Shown here one piece after another: positions 45,756-53,616 of a stretch of DNA of 64,000 nucleotides. The position numbers were made by a program, and so were the translations under genes. Source of the stretch: Allopusillimonas ginsengisoli (lineage in GTDB: Bacteria; Pseudomonadota; Gammaproteobacteria; Burkholderiales; Burkholderiaceae_B); NCBI GenBank assembly GCA_005239165.1, contig RAPG01000005.1, forward strand, positions 1 through 64,000, read 5' to 3'. Below the pieces are notes generated by a model that saw nothing but the letters and a program-made list of their open reading frames with translations, searched no databases and was not told the DNA's origin. Within the stretch, counting starts at the first letter, position 1. Each line of letters opens with the position of its first letter.

Positions 45756-46673
45756 CTAGCGATCCAGTCGTGTCCAGACCGCTTGTTCATGGCCACGGGT
45801 GGCCGTTTCTATGTGGGGTTCCGTGATCACTTGCAGCGCTTCCAATTCTGTCAAGCTGCGCTCCAGGCTCGTTCGAAAATCACGCATGCGGCCAGTGTAT
45901 TGAGCACGTTGCTTGAGAATGTCCAGGCTGTATTTCTGCTGGATGTCGGCGGACGTGCCGATCAGGCGCTGCAAGCTTTTGGACAGGTCATGACGCATTT
46001 GCAGGCGCTTGGCCCAGTCAACCAGGGCGTATTCCCGGTTTCCGAAGATCTGTGCCCAGCGAGGATCGGCGTACAAGGTATAGCTGCCGGTAGGCTCGTG
46101 GTAATCGAAACCGCCCAGCATGGCTAGGACTCGGGTCGAAGGGTTCTTGCCATAGCTGTATTTGACTGAGCCATCCTTTCTGCGGGCTTCGATGCACAGG
46201 GTGAAACGAGCCAAGTCTTTCATGCTTTCATGCAGCCATTCGTAGGCGCTGCCGCCTGTGGGCCGGCCCATCCCGCGTAGGAAGTCGGCTCGGTTGATCG
46301 TTGGCGCTTCGCCCAATAGGGCTGTCGTCTGCAGGTACATCGCGTGCATCCAGATGTCGGCGTGGTCTTCGCTCAACTGTTTGCCGGAACCTTTGAGTAG
46401 GATGTTGCTGCCTTCCAGAAATACGGTGTCGTCATGCAGTGTGCGCCAGCCCCGGCGAACCGGTGCGAAGATGGCACTACGGGCGATGTAATTCGGAATG
46501 GCGCGTGCTGTTTCATTGATACCGGGCAGTATGAATGGCGTAGGGGTTGAGGCCTGCTTTTCTGCTGCGGCGGCCAGTGCCTGGGTGGTTTTTTGCTGAG
46601 CACGCTGCATGGCTGCTGACAGGCGCAGGAGGTTCTTGTCCTTGTGAAAGGGCATACGGGTGGATGAGGTCAT
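45756..46673 (-). CDS. Plasmid replication initiator, TrfA-like
   Basis: A 305-residue initiator. The block IPNYIARSAIFAPVRRGWRT and the later GKQLSEDHADIWMHAMYLQ are hallmarks of the TrfA family, which binds iterons through two winged-helix domains and recruits DnaA and helicase. The start was chosen at MTSSTRMPF behind TGGAGC. Its end is only nine bases from the fifth iteron. Presence of such a gene in an integrated element implies an autonomously replicating stage. Confidence 0.88.
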   Translation of the reverse strand: MTSSTRMPFHKDKNLLRLSAAMQRAQQKTTQALAAAAEKQASTPTPFILPGINETARAIPNYIARSAIFAPVRRGWRTLHDDTVFLEGSNILLKGSGKQLSEDHADIWMHAMYLQTTALLGEAPTINRADFLRGMGRPTGGSAYEWLHESMKDLARFTLCIEARRKDGSVKYSYGKNPSTRVLAMLGGFDYHEPTGSYTLYADPRWAQIFGNREYALVDWAKRLQMRHDLSKSLQRLIGTSADIQQKYSLDILKQRAQYTGRMRDFRTSLERSLTELEALQVITEPHIETATRGHEQAVWTRLDR

Positions 46674-46818
46674 GGGTAAAGCTCCAGGCGAGCCCATGCA
46701 AGGCCTGCCCGGAACGTGTGCAGTGCCTCACACGGGTTCAGGGGTAGGTGCGGGTAGGCAGCGATGCCAGTCCGCAAGGATGGAAACGGGTGCCCCTCAG
46801 GGCGTTGTTGGCTTCGGG

Positions 46819-47838
46819 TCAGCCGTTGGCTTGCCGTTTGGGTTCAAACCAAAGCTCTTTCAGCCTGAACCGCTCGAAATGCAGCACGATGTCTATGGTC
46901 TGGCGCAGAAATGCTTGAATGGTTGGCAGATCGAGGTTGCCGCCCGTGGGTGATTGCTTGATGAGGATCGCCAGGCGGTCAAAGGCATCGGCTGCCCCGT
47001 TGGCGTGGGTGGTGGTGACGGATCCTGGATGTCCGGTATTCAAGGCCGCCAGGTAATCCCAGGTTTCAGGGCCGCGCAGCTCGGCAAGGAATATCCGGTC
47101 TGGCGATAAGCGCATGCAGGCGGCCAGGCTTTCGGTGGCCGAAACCCGACCGCGTGTGCCGCCATACATCAGATGAATGCGGTTTCTGTGCCGGGGCAGA
47201 ATGAGCTCATGCACGTCTTCGATGGTGACCAGGCGTTCATCGACGGGCACACGGTCGATCAGCGATCTTGCAAAGGTGGTTTTGCCCGAACCTGTCGCGC
47301 CGGAGATGACCAGGTTTTTGCGAGCCTGAATGGCGGCAAGCAGAAATCCGGGAATATCACCAGCATCCTTCAGCGCCATCAGTTCTTGATCGGTTCTCGA
47401 AATACCGTCTGGCGTGTATTGGGCGGCGGCGTCGTGAGTGGCCTCAAAAGCACCTTGCGAGTGCAGTTCCTCCAGGGAGAGCGCCACTTGGGCGTGCTTG
47501 CGAATGTTGATGGCCAACGTGCCGTCAATGCAGGCTGGTGGCAATACGATCTGGCCGCGCTCGCCATCGGGCAGGACGACAGATTGAATGGGGCTGCGTG
47601 CCATGTGGTTGTACGCGGCCAGGGCCGTAGCCAGGGCCTCCAGGTGGGGGTAGGAAAGCTTGGGGCACTCGTGAAGCTGCCACGCACCGCGTGTGCGGGT
47701 GTAAAGCTCACCGGCTCGCACGATGGCGATTTCAGTGACATTGGGATCCTCCTGATGTTTGGACAAAGGTCGCAGAAAGGTGCGAACCGCAATGGATCGA
47801 TCAAAGGGGATCGCTTCAGTGGATGGGTTCAAGCTCAT
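46819..47838 (-). CDS. virB11: T4SS ATPase VirB11
   Basis: A 339-residue cytoplasmic hexameric ATPase of the secretion system. Walker A is VISGATGSGKTTFARS, followed by an Asp box (VTIEDVHEL), a His box (VTTTHANGA) and RIFLAELRGPETWDYL. The start MSLNPS was chosen because it overlaps the virB10 end by 23 bases; longer frames run inside virB10. It is the last virB gene. Confidence 0.94.
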   Translation of the reverse strand: MSLNPSTEAIPFDRSIAVRTFLRPLSKHQEDPNVTEIAIVRAGELYTRTRGAWQLHECPKLSYPHLEALATALAAYNHMARSPIQSVVLPDGERGQIVLPPACIDGTLAINIRKHAQVALSLEELHSQGAFEATHDAAAQYTPDGISRTDQELMALKDAGDIPGFLLAAIQARKNLVISGATGSGKTTFARSLIDRVPVDERLVTIEDVHELILPRHRNRIHLMYGGTRGRVSATESLAACMRLSPDRIFLAELRGPETWDYLAALNTGHPGSVTTTHANGAADAFDRLAILIKQSPTGGNLDLPTIQAFLRQTIDIVLHFERFRLKELWFEPKRQANG

Positions 47839-48943
47839 AGACGTGACTGAAATCCAGATCACGGGCGACCATGATGCCGATACGCTCGCCCTGGTTCTTG
47901 TAAAGGGTGGGAGGAATGTCCAGGGACTTCTCCAGAATCTTTGCGACCGCTTCCTGACCGCCTTCGGCGGTGTTGTCAAAGCGAATGTTGTTGCTGCCCG
48001 ATTGCCCTTGATTGGATGCCCAGTTACCGAAGTCGCCCACCAGAGAAAGCATGATGGCGTTGCCAAAGCGTTCCCAGAAGTGGTTGTCGATATGTCCGCC
48101 CAATCCCGCTTCGCCCAGCGGGCCGGTGCCGGGCGAACTCAAATTCACGATGACGCCGGTAGGCGTTTCCAGCCGGTTCCATGTCACAAAGGCGCGGGCC
48201 TGGCCCTGCTGTATGCCTCCAGACTGATAACCCGTGAACTTGGTGCCGGCATCAATGAGCTTGACCTTGCCGTTGGCGCTCATGACATCGTGCGTGGCAA
48301 GACACGTCAGAAGCCCGGACTGGGTGCTGACCAGTTTTGTCTGTAGGGTGCAGTCGATCATGGTGCCTTGCGTGAGCAGGAAGTTGCGGTCACCCAGTTG
48401 CCCGGCCACTGATGGGGCCAGCTCCAGCGGTCGCAGCTTGTCGGCCAGAGGGCCAGCATCGCTATAAGGGCCTTGAGGCCCGTTTGACTGGCTTGGGGTC
48501 GTGCCGCTAGCGTCTGCACCGCCCGCCTGCAGCGGGCTGGTCAGCCGACGCTGGGTAAGCTCATCGGCAGGAGGTGGAGCTGCGGGCATGGGTGCCGGGA
48601 CGTTGTAGCTGGGCACCACCGTTGGTTCGGGTGACGGAGGCGGCGGTGCGAGAGGTGGCGTGGGGCGCTCCACGTTGGGGGCCTTGAGGCGATTGGTAAT
48701 GCCGCTTTGATCGGCTTCCAGACCGCTATCGGCTTTTGCCGCTGGTTCGCGGCTCCAGACCTTCATGAGCACGCCGGCAGCCACTGCCACAGCGATTAGA
48801 ATGGTGAGCCAGAGAAAAGCGCGGGCACCGCGTGGGGCGCTGCGCCCGGTTGCCTCCAGATTCAGTGTTTCCCGCTCCAGATTGGCGTCTTTAGGGTTCC
48901 CCTCTTGCGAGGCTTGTGCCTGGTCTTGTTCGTTTTCCGTCAT
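47816..48943 (-). CDS. virB10: T4SS core protein VirB10
   Basis: A 375-residue inner-membrane protein that spans to the outer membrane. A cytoplasmic tail, one helix (AFLWLTILIAVAVAAGVLM, about 40-60), a Pro-rich periplasmic linker (PPLAPPPPSPEPTVVP) and the C-terminal TrbI/VirB10 domain (TLQTKLVSTQSGLLTC, GTKFTGYQSG) are all present. Overlaps virB9 by four bases. Confidence 0.94.
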   Translation of the reverse strand: MTENEQDQAQASQEGNPKDANLERETLNLEATGRSAPRGARAFLWLTILIAVAVAAGVLMKVWSREPAAKADSGLEADQSGITNRLKAPNVERPTPPLAPPPPSPEPTVVPSYNVPAPMPAAPPPADELTQRRLTSPLQAGGADASGTTPSQSNGPQGPYSDAGPLADKLRPLELAPSVAGQLGDRNFLLTQGTMIDCTLQTKLVSTQSGLLTCLATHDVMSANGKVKLIDAGTKFTGYQSGGIQQGQARAFVTWNRLETPTGVIVNLSSPGTGPLGEAGLGGHIDNHFWERFGNAIMLSLVGDFGNWASNQGQSGSNNIRFDNTAEGGQEAVAKILEKSLDIPPTLYKNQGERIGIMVARDLDFSHVYELEPIH

Positions 48944-49827
48944 GGGGAATTCCTTTCTTGCGTGGCTTCGCGTATGCGGATGGTGGGCACAGGTGCCGCA
49001 GTGGACGATTGCGGGCTCGCACTACCCTTGATGCTGCGTCTGACCGCTGGTGATGCCGTGCCGGTATGTGCTGGTACGGGTGTGGTGCCGTAGGCGCCGT
49101 TGTGAATCGCCAGCACTTGGTCGCCCAGGCGCAGATGCCATAAGGCAGAGGTGCGATGAAGCACCATCGTCCGCTCATCTGCCATGTGGTGATTGGTGAT
49201 GACTTCCTGGCCATCTGGTGTGACGCGGTACACGGTCGGAATGTCGGCTTGCGGTGCAAACTGCAGCCAAGTCTGACGACCATCGTCCCAGGCGTGTATC
49301 GGTGCGATGGCCGCATCGCCGCTGCGGGTGTAGGCCTGCCAGTTCATGTTCGCGCTGACGGCTTGTAAGGATCGCTCAATCGCAGCCTTTTGTGCGGCCT
49401 GGGTCCGTTGCCTGGCTTGAACCTCTGGATAACGAACCACGAGTTTGTACAAGGCGGCTGAATTGCGATTGTCGCTGTACGAGAGCCGGAAGCTGTAATC
49501 GCGCCTGTCAGTGACGACGATAAGGTTGGTGTTGGCGTCTTCTGCCGTGGGTTTGAAGAACAGGTGATTGTTCTTGTAGGTAAACGCATAGGCTTGGCTG
49601 TCGCCAAAGACGTGGTAGACGTACTTTTCGCCGGGCTCCAGCACGATATGGGTGGCCACGCCGATCACGGCATTGAGCTGGATGACATTGGCGTCGTTGT
49701 AATTGACATAGCGCACGCGGTGGTCGAGCCGCGAGGAACGAGGGGTCTCCAGCGCCAGGGCGCTGGCAGGGATGGCCAAGCAAAGAAACAACGCCAGCAC
49801 CTGCCGACTGGGGAAATGTTTAAACAT
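48940..49827 (-). CDS. virB9: T4SS outer-membrane core protein VirB9
   Basis: A 295-residue protein with signal peptide (LALFLCLAIPASALA) and the CagX/VirB9 domain (KYVYHVFGDSQAYAFTYKNN, TNLIVVTDRRDYSF). It joins VirB7 and VirB10 in the outer-membrane ring. Confidence 0.93.
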   Translation of the reverse strand: MFKHFPSRQVLALFLCLAIPASALALETPRSSRLDHRVRYVNYNDANVIQLNAVIGVATHIVLEPGEKYVYHVFGDSQAYAFTYKNNHLFFKPTAEDANTNLIVVTDRRDYSFRLSYSDNRNSAALYKLVVRYPEVQARQRTQAAQKAAIERSLQAVSANMNWQAYTRSGDAAIAPIHAWDDGRQTWLQFAPQADIPTVYRVTPDGQEVITNHHMADERTMVLHRTSALWHLRLGDQVLAIHNGAYGTTPVPAHTGTASPAVRRSIKGSASPQSSTAAPVPTIRIREATQERNSP

Positions 49828-49854
49828 AAGAATTCCTTCAGATCCTTGTCGGTG

Positions 49855-50541
49855 TCAGCGCGACAGGTCGGCAGCCAAGTCATAGCGCATGACCTGAAAG
49901 CCCAGCGGGTTCAGGCGGGCGACCTCTTCGGTGAGCGGCACGTCGGTGTACTGATACGCCATGGTGGCAATCAGGTGCTGAGCCTTGGTGATGTTGCCCG
50001 TGGTGACTTCCCGCTCTGTCTTGGTAAAGCGCACGATAGCGGCCTGGTTGGCACCCAATGTGATCGAATGAACCTGCACATCGACTGTGCCCTGAGTACC
50101 GAGGCGTGTCGTGACGGCGTCCTGCCCTTCGAATCGTTTGCCGTACTGCGTCTGGATGGGTGCAGAGGACAGCAAGGCGCACGTGTCGAATTGCTCCTGT
50201 ATCGTCTGCCAGCTGTAGCCCTCGCAGTTCAGCACGTACGTGTTCAGAAAATACTTGGCGATGCGCTGGCCGTAGTCTTCGAGCGGCTGGCCCAGGCTGC
50301 TGACATGTTCGATGGAGCCGGTGGCGCTATCGACGCGGACCACATACATTTCAGGTGGCTGCTTCAAAGGAGTGAGGCCCGCAACAGCAGCGATGGAGGC
50401 CAGGGCGATCAGGCCAGCACCGAGGGCCACCTGCCAGGCGCGTTTACGGCTGCTGACGAGCTCGCCAAGGTGATCGCGCTCCAGGCCGCGCGACTGCTCC
50501 AGGTAAGCGGCAATGTCTTCGGATTTAAGTGATGCGGACAC
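49855..50541 (-). CDS. virB8: T4SS inner-membrane protein VirB8
   Basis: A 228-residue protein with one N-terminal helix (VALGAGLIALASIAAVAGLTPL) and a periplasmic VirB8 domain (LNTYVLNCEGYSWQT). It acts as an assembly hub linking VirB9, VirB10 and the pilus subunits. Confidence 0.93.
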   Translation of the reverse strand: MSASLKSEDIAAYLEQSRGLERDHLGELVSSRKRAWQVALGAGLIALASIAAVAGLTPLKQPPEMYVVRVDSATGSIEHVSSLGQPLEDYGQRIAKYFLNTYVLNCEGYSWQTIQEQFDTCALLSSAPIQTQYGKRFEGQDAVTTRLGTQGTVDVQVHSITLGANQAAIVRFTKTEREVTTGNITKAQHLIATMAYQYTDVPLTEEVARLNPLGFQVMRYDLAADLSR

Positions 50542-50544
50542 GAG

Positions 50545-50682
50545 TCAAACTCCTTTGAAAAGAGGCGGCGTGGCATTGACCGGCACGCGTGGTGTATCGG
50601 CCGGTTGCGGCGGCTGGGGCGCGTGAAAGGCGCAGCCAGCCAACAGCCCGGCCAGCGCGAGGGCGGCAAAGAGGTTTTTCAT
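50545..50682 (-). CDS. virB7: T4SS lipoprotein VirB7
   Basis: A 45-residue lipoprotein. Signal peptide with lipobox LAGC at residues 14-17, then a short Pro-rich tail (APQPPQPADTP). It stabilises VirB9 in the outer membrane. Called by size, lipobox and position. Confidence 0.85.
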   Translation of the reverse strand: MKNLFAALALAGLLAGCAFHAPQPPQPADTPRVPVNATPPLFKGV

Positions 50683-50770
50683 GGAATGGTTCCTATCCTG
50701 CCGGACTGGCAGAAGGATTGGGGATGGATGGTAGGGCGATTGGCCCGGCATGGGCCGACAGGCGGACTGC

Positions 50771-51721
50771 CTATTTGGCGCGCAGGCGCAGCATGCTACG
50801 CAGCCGTAGCATTGAGAACGCCCCTTTGGCAGCGGTACCCACACCGAGCTGAGCGCCAAAGCCGTTGGAGAGACCGGCGGCGAGGCCTGGGATCATGACC
50901 ATGATGACAAGGCTAGCGATGCCGACAAGCAGCTGGGCACCGAAGAGTCCGATAATATCCTTGGCTCCGCCATTGATTTGATCGGCAATCATTCGGATGA
51001 GCTGGATATTCATCTGCAGCAATAGTCCGAAAATCAGGCCGGCCAATAGCGCCAGAAATATAAAATTCAATGCTTGAGAGACCCAGCTGTTGAAGAGTGG
51101 TTTGGTGGGTTCAAACAGAGTGGCTGCAATGAAAATGGGACCCGTGGCGACGACGAGCGCCATGCCGACCTTGCAGACCACAACTATCACCATGATGATG
51201 CTACCTACCACGGCAGCATTGACACGTACCATCGTGGCAAGAAGACTGACCAAGACTTCCTTGGTAGATGGTAGAAAGTTGAACCAGGCGTCTTGGCCCT
51301 TGCCCATCATGGCGTTTGATGCCTTGCCGGTTTCGTTCTGCAGCTTGTCCACCTCTTGGGCCACGCTGCCGGTACTCAGGGCGATCTGCGTAATATCGTC
51401 GGGCAGCGCAATCATGGTTTCGGCGATATCGTTCTGGTACAAGCCTCCCGTACCAAAAATCATTGCGACAATGGCTACAAGAATAGCCTTGCGAAAGAAC
51501 TCTGTGACGGTCATGCTGCTCTGGCCCTGCATCAGTGCAAACGCGTAGACCACAAATTGAATCGTAAGCCCTACCGTGATGACCGGCATTAGGGCTTCAA
51601 ATAGCGCTTGCATTGGGCCGTTAACCGCATCGCTCAATGTATTTTCGGTTTGGGTCATCACCCATTGGGCAATGTCGCTAGGGGCTGAAGGCGGGGTTAC
51701 GGAAGGAGTGGAGCCAGACAT
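50771..51721 (-). CDS. virB6: T4SS polytopic membrane protein VirB6
   Basis: A 316-residue protein with about six helices (VITVGLTIQFVVYAFALMQG, AILVAIVAMIFGTGG, VGSIIMVIVVVCKVGMALV) and the conserved W of VSQALNFIFLALL. It forms part of the inner-membrane channel. Encoded ten bases from virB5. Confidence 0.92.
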   Translation of the reverse strand: MSGSTPSVTPPSAPSDIAQWVMTQTENTLSDAVNGPMQALFEALMPVITVGLTIQFVVYAFALMQGQSSMTVTEFFRKAILVAIVAMIFGTGGLYQNDIAETMIALPDDITQIALSTGSVAQEVDKLQNETGKASNAMMGKGQDAWFNFLPSTKEVLVSLLATMVRVNAAVVGSIIMVIVVVCKVGMALVVATGPIFIAATLFEPTKPLFNSWVSQALNFIFLALLAGLIFGLLLQMNIQLIRMIADQINGGAKDIIGLFGAQLLVGIASLVIMVMIPGLAAGLSNGFGAQLGVGTAAKGAFSMLRLRSMLRLRAK

Positions 51722-51730
51722 GGTGCGGCC

Positions 51731-52435
51731 TTACTCGTTGGAGCCGGCCTTTACGCCAGCAGTATCGTTATCCCCAAACCAGCCACCATATACCCGTTCT
51801 GCTCTGGCTTGTAGCAGGTGACGCTCTGCCTCCAGTTGTTGGGAGGCTAGCTGAATGCGAGTTTGCTCGGCCAAGATATTGGCCTGCTCAATCTGGATTC
51901 GAGCCTGTAGCTCGGATATCTCTTTGGGGTTAGTCGTCTGATTGATCTTGTCTTGCAGTGCATCCACATTGGCCAGACGTTGGGTCATGGAGTCGTAGGC
52001 TCGTTGACTCATGGCCTTGGCGGTCGCTTCGATGTTCAACGCCTTCTTTGAAAGTTCTGCACGATCCGCTTCAAAATTTACCGGAGCCATGACCGAGTCG
52101 GTAACGCGGCTAACGTCGCCATCCAGGCTTGAGCCGTTTGAGGGATCAAGTAGCCCTTGGGCATTCGAAGGCAGAGCTGAACGTAACTGGTCACGCATGT
52201 CAGGACTGCCGACTACATTTCCGAAACCACTGGATTGTGTGAATGCGGCGAGTTGGCTTTTGGCGGTGGCCAGCTGTTCGGTCAGATTCTTCAGTTGGTC
52301 TCTGGCAGTGAGCAATTGCTCCTGTAACTGCGCAATGGTGGCAGCATCGACCGTAGGGATGCCGCTAGCTTGGACAGGGTTTAAGAAAACGGCGGACAGG
52401 ACGATGCCCGCCGCAAATGACTTGCAGCGTGTCAT
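51731..52435 (-). CDS. virB5: T4SS minor pilus protein VirB5
   Basis: A 234-residue secreted protein with signal peptide (SFAAGIVLSAVFLNPVQASG), followed by long helices rich in Gln and Ala (TIAQLQEQLLTARDQLKNLTEQL). It matches VirB5/TraC pilus-tip proteins. Confidence 0.9.
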   Translation of the reverse strand: MTRCKSFAAGIVLSAVFLNPVQASGIPTVDAATIAQLQEQLLTARDQLKNLTEQLATAKSQLAAFTQSSGFGNVVGSPDMRDQLRSALPSNAQGLLDPSNGSSLDGDVSRVTDSVMAPVNFEADRAELSKKALNIEATAKAMSQRAYDSMTQRLANVDALQDKINQTTNPKEISELQARIQIEQANILAEQTRIQLASQQLEAERHLLQARAERVYGGWFGDNDTAGVKAGSNE

Positions 52436-52473
52436 GGGAAATACTCCGGAGAATGCGCCTTCAGGCGCGAAGG

Positions 52474-52857
52474 TCAGGGTTTGGTACTGGCCTGCTTCGC
52501 AATGGCTTGGTAATCGGCTTCGGTCGTGCGATGCGCTTTCATCTGGCCCGACACAATGAGGTCAGCGCTTTCATCGTAGGCAACGCGTTTATCACCTACA
52601 GCCAGAATGTTGTCTGAATCATCCAGCTTGCCGGGTAGCTTGTGGAGTTGGTAGCCGCCACCAAAAGGGTCCTTGGTGACGAGCGTGAAGAGGAAGCTAT
52701 CGCCGTTTCGGGTGATGTGGATGGCATCAGGGTCATACTTGCTATCCGACTTCCAATAACCAAGAAACTTTTCACCATCTGGTTCAGTCTTGCATCCGGC
52801 TACGATGGTCAGCAGCGCAGCGGCGCTAACAGTAGTGATGAAATGTCGTCGATTCAT
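52474..52857 (-). CDS. Lipoprotein between virB5 and virB4, candidate entry-exclusion protein
   Basis: A 127-residue lipoprotein with lipobox VAGC at residues 19-22 and a small beta-rich domain (FLGYWKSDSKYDP, FLFTLVTKDPFGGGYQLHK). In related VirB operons (pKM101, R388) a small lipoprotein near VirB5/VirB6 mediates entry exclusion. Here the role rests on position and type only; no sequence match was recognised. Confidence 0.72.
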   Translation of the reverse strand: MNRRHFITTVSAAALLTIVAGCKTEPDGEKFLGYWKSDSKYDPDAIHITRNGDSFLFTLVTKDPFGGGYQLHKLPGKLDDSDNILAVGDKRVAYDESADLIVSGQMKAHRTTEADYQAIAKQASTKP

Positions 52858-52865
52858 TGGGTTTC

Positions 52866-53057
52866 CTATGGTGAACGGTTGTTGGGGTGGGCCGGGCTGC
52901 GTTTGACTGCCGCCCAGGCATCGGTCACGCTGCAGACGTGCCCAGCCTTTGTAAGCCAGTCGGGCGCTTGTTTATGTTTCAGGATGTACCGACAAAGTAC
53001 GCCCATGTCGTCATTCGGAGCAGGGATATGTTGGAGGCTGAATGGATTCATGAGCAT
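52866..53057 (-). CDS. Small hypothetical protein, coupled to the upstream gene
   Basis: The product has 63 residues. Its ATG lies inside the last codons of the 53048-53605 gene, suggesting coupled translation. It includes two Cys and several His (VLCRYILKHK, GHVCSVTDAW) but no known motif. Coding status moderate. Confidence 0.45.
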   Translation of the reverse strand: MLMNPFSLQHIPAPNDDMGVLCRYILKHKQAPDWLTKAGHVCSVTDAWAAVKRSPAHPNNRSP

Positions 53058-53605
53058 AGGTCTGGCCCGTCTTGTTCGAGCTCCTGCTCCTGCCTTAGTA
53101 TGGCTTGATCGAAGCGGACGCCGACCAAGTCAGCCACCCGTTGATACTCGGCGGAGCCAGGTGGGTGGCCGTTCACTTCGTGGATGTGTAGGCTGTAATA
53201 TTTTTCTACACCTTGCTCAAAGTAAGCACGATCTTCGCGCGGATACGTGGAACGGAACCAGATGTTCGGGGTCATGCTGGGATCGGTGCTCGATGGTTCG
53301 GAAATTCCGTAATCCCTGCTATGGCGCACCAAGTCATCGGCATTGAAGGTGACGCGGTCGAGTTCGATGTCGTGGGTACTGCCTCCGCCTGCTTCCAGAT
53401 CTGAAAGCGTCCAGCGTTCGCAGTGGATGGAAATGACAAATGCATCCTCTGGGGTGTCCGCCTCTGCGTCCGGACCGGAAAGTCCCAGACGGGCATAGAA
53501 GTCCTGACCTTTCGTTGCTTGCAAATCGTCGCGGGCCTGTGCTTGGCGCTGGTTGTGTTCAAGCGCTGCTAGCTGCTTTTCCCGATCATGAGGGTCTGGT
53601 TTCAT
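53048..53605 (-). CDS. Hypothetical protein inserted between virB4 and virB5
   Basis: A 185-residue soluble, acidic protein without signal peptide. The N-terminus is charged and helical (REKQLAALEHNQRQAQARDD), the middle is beta-rich with CERWTLSDLEAGG. It starts 11 bases after virB4 ends. No family recognised; it is not a standard T4SS component. Confidence 0.68.
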   Translation of the reverse strand: MKPDPHDREKQLAALEHNQRQAQARDDLQATKGQDFYARLGLSGPDAEADTPEDAFVISIHCERWTLSDLEAGGGSTHDIELDRVTFNADDLVRHSRDYGISEPSSTDPSMTPNIWFRSTYPREDRAYFEQGVEKYYSLHIHEVNGHPPGSAEYQRVADLVGVRFDQAILRQEQELEQDGPDLCS

Positions 53606-53616
53606 AGGCTACCTTC

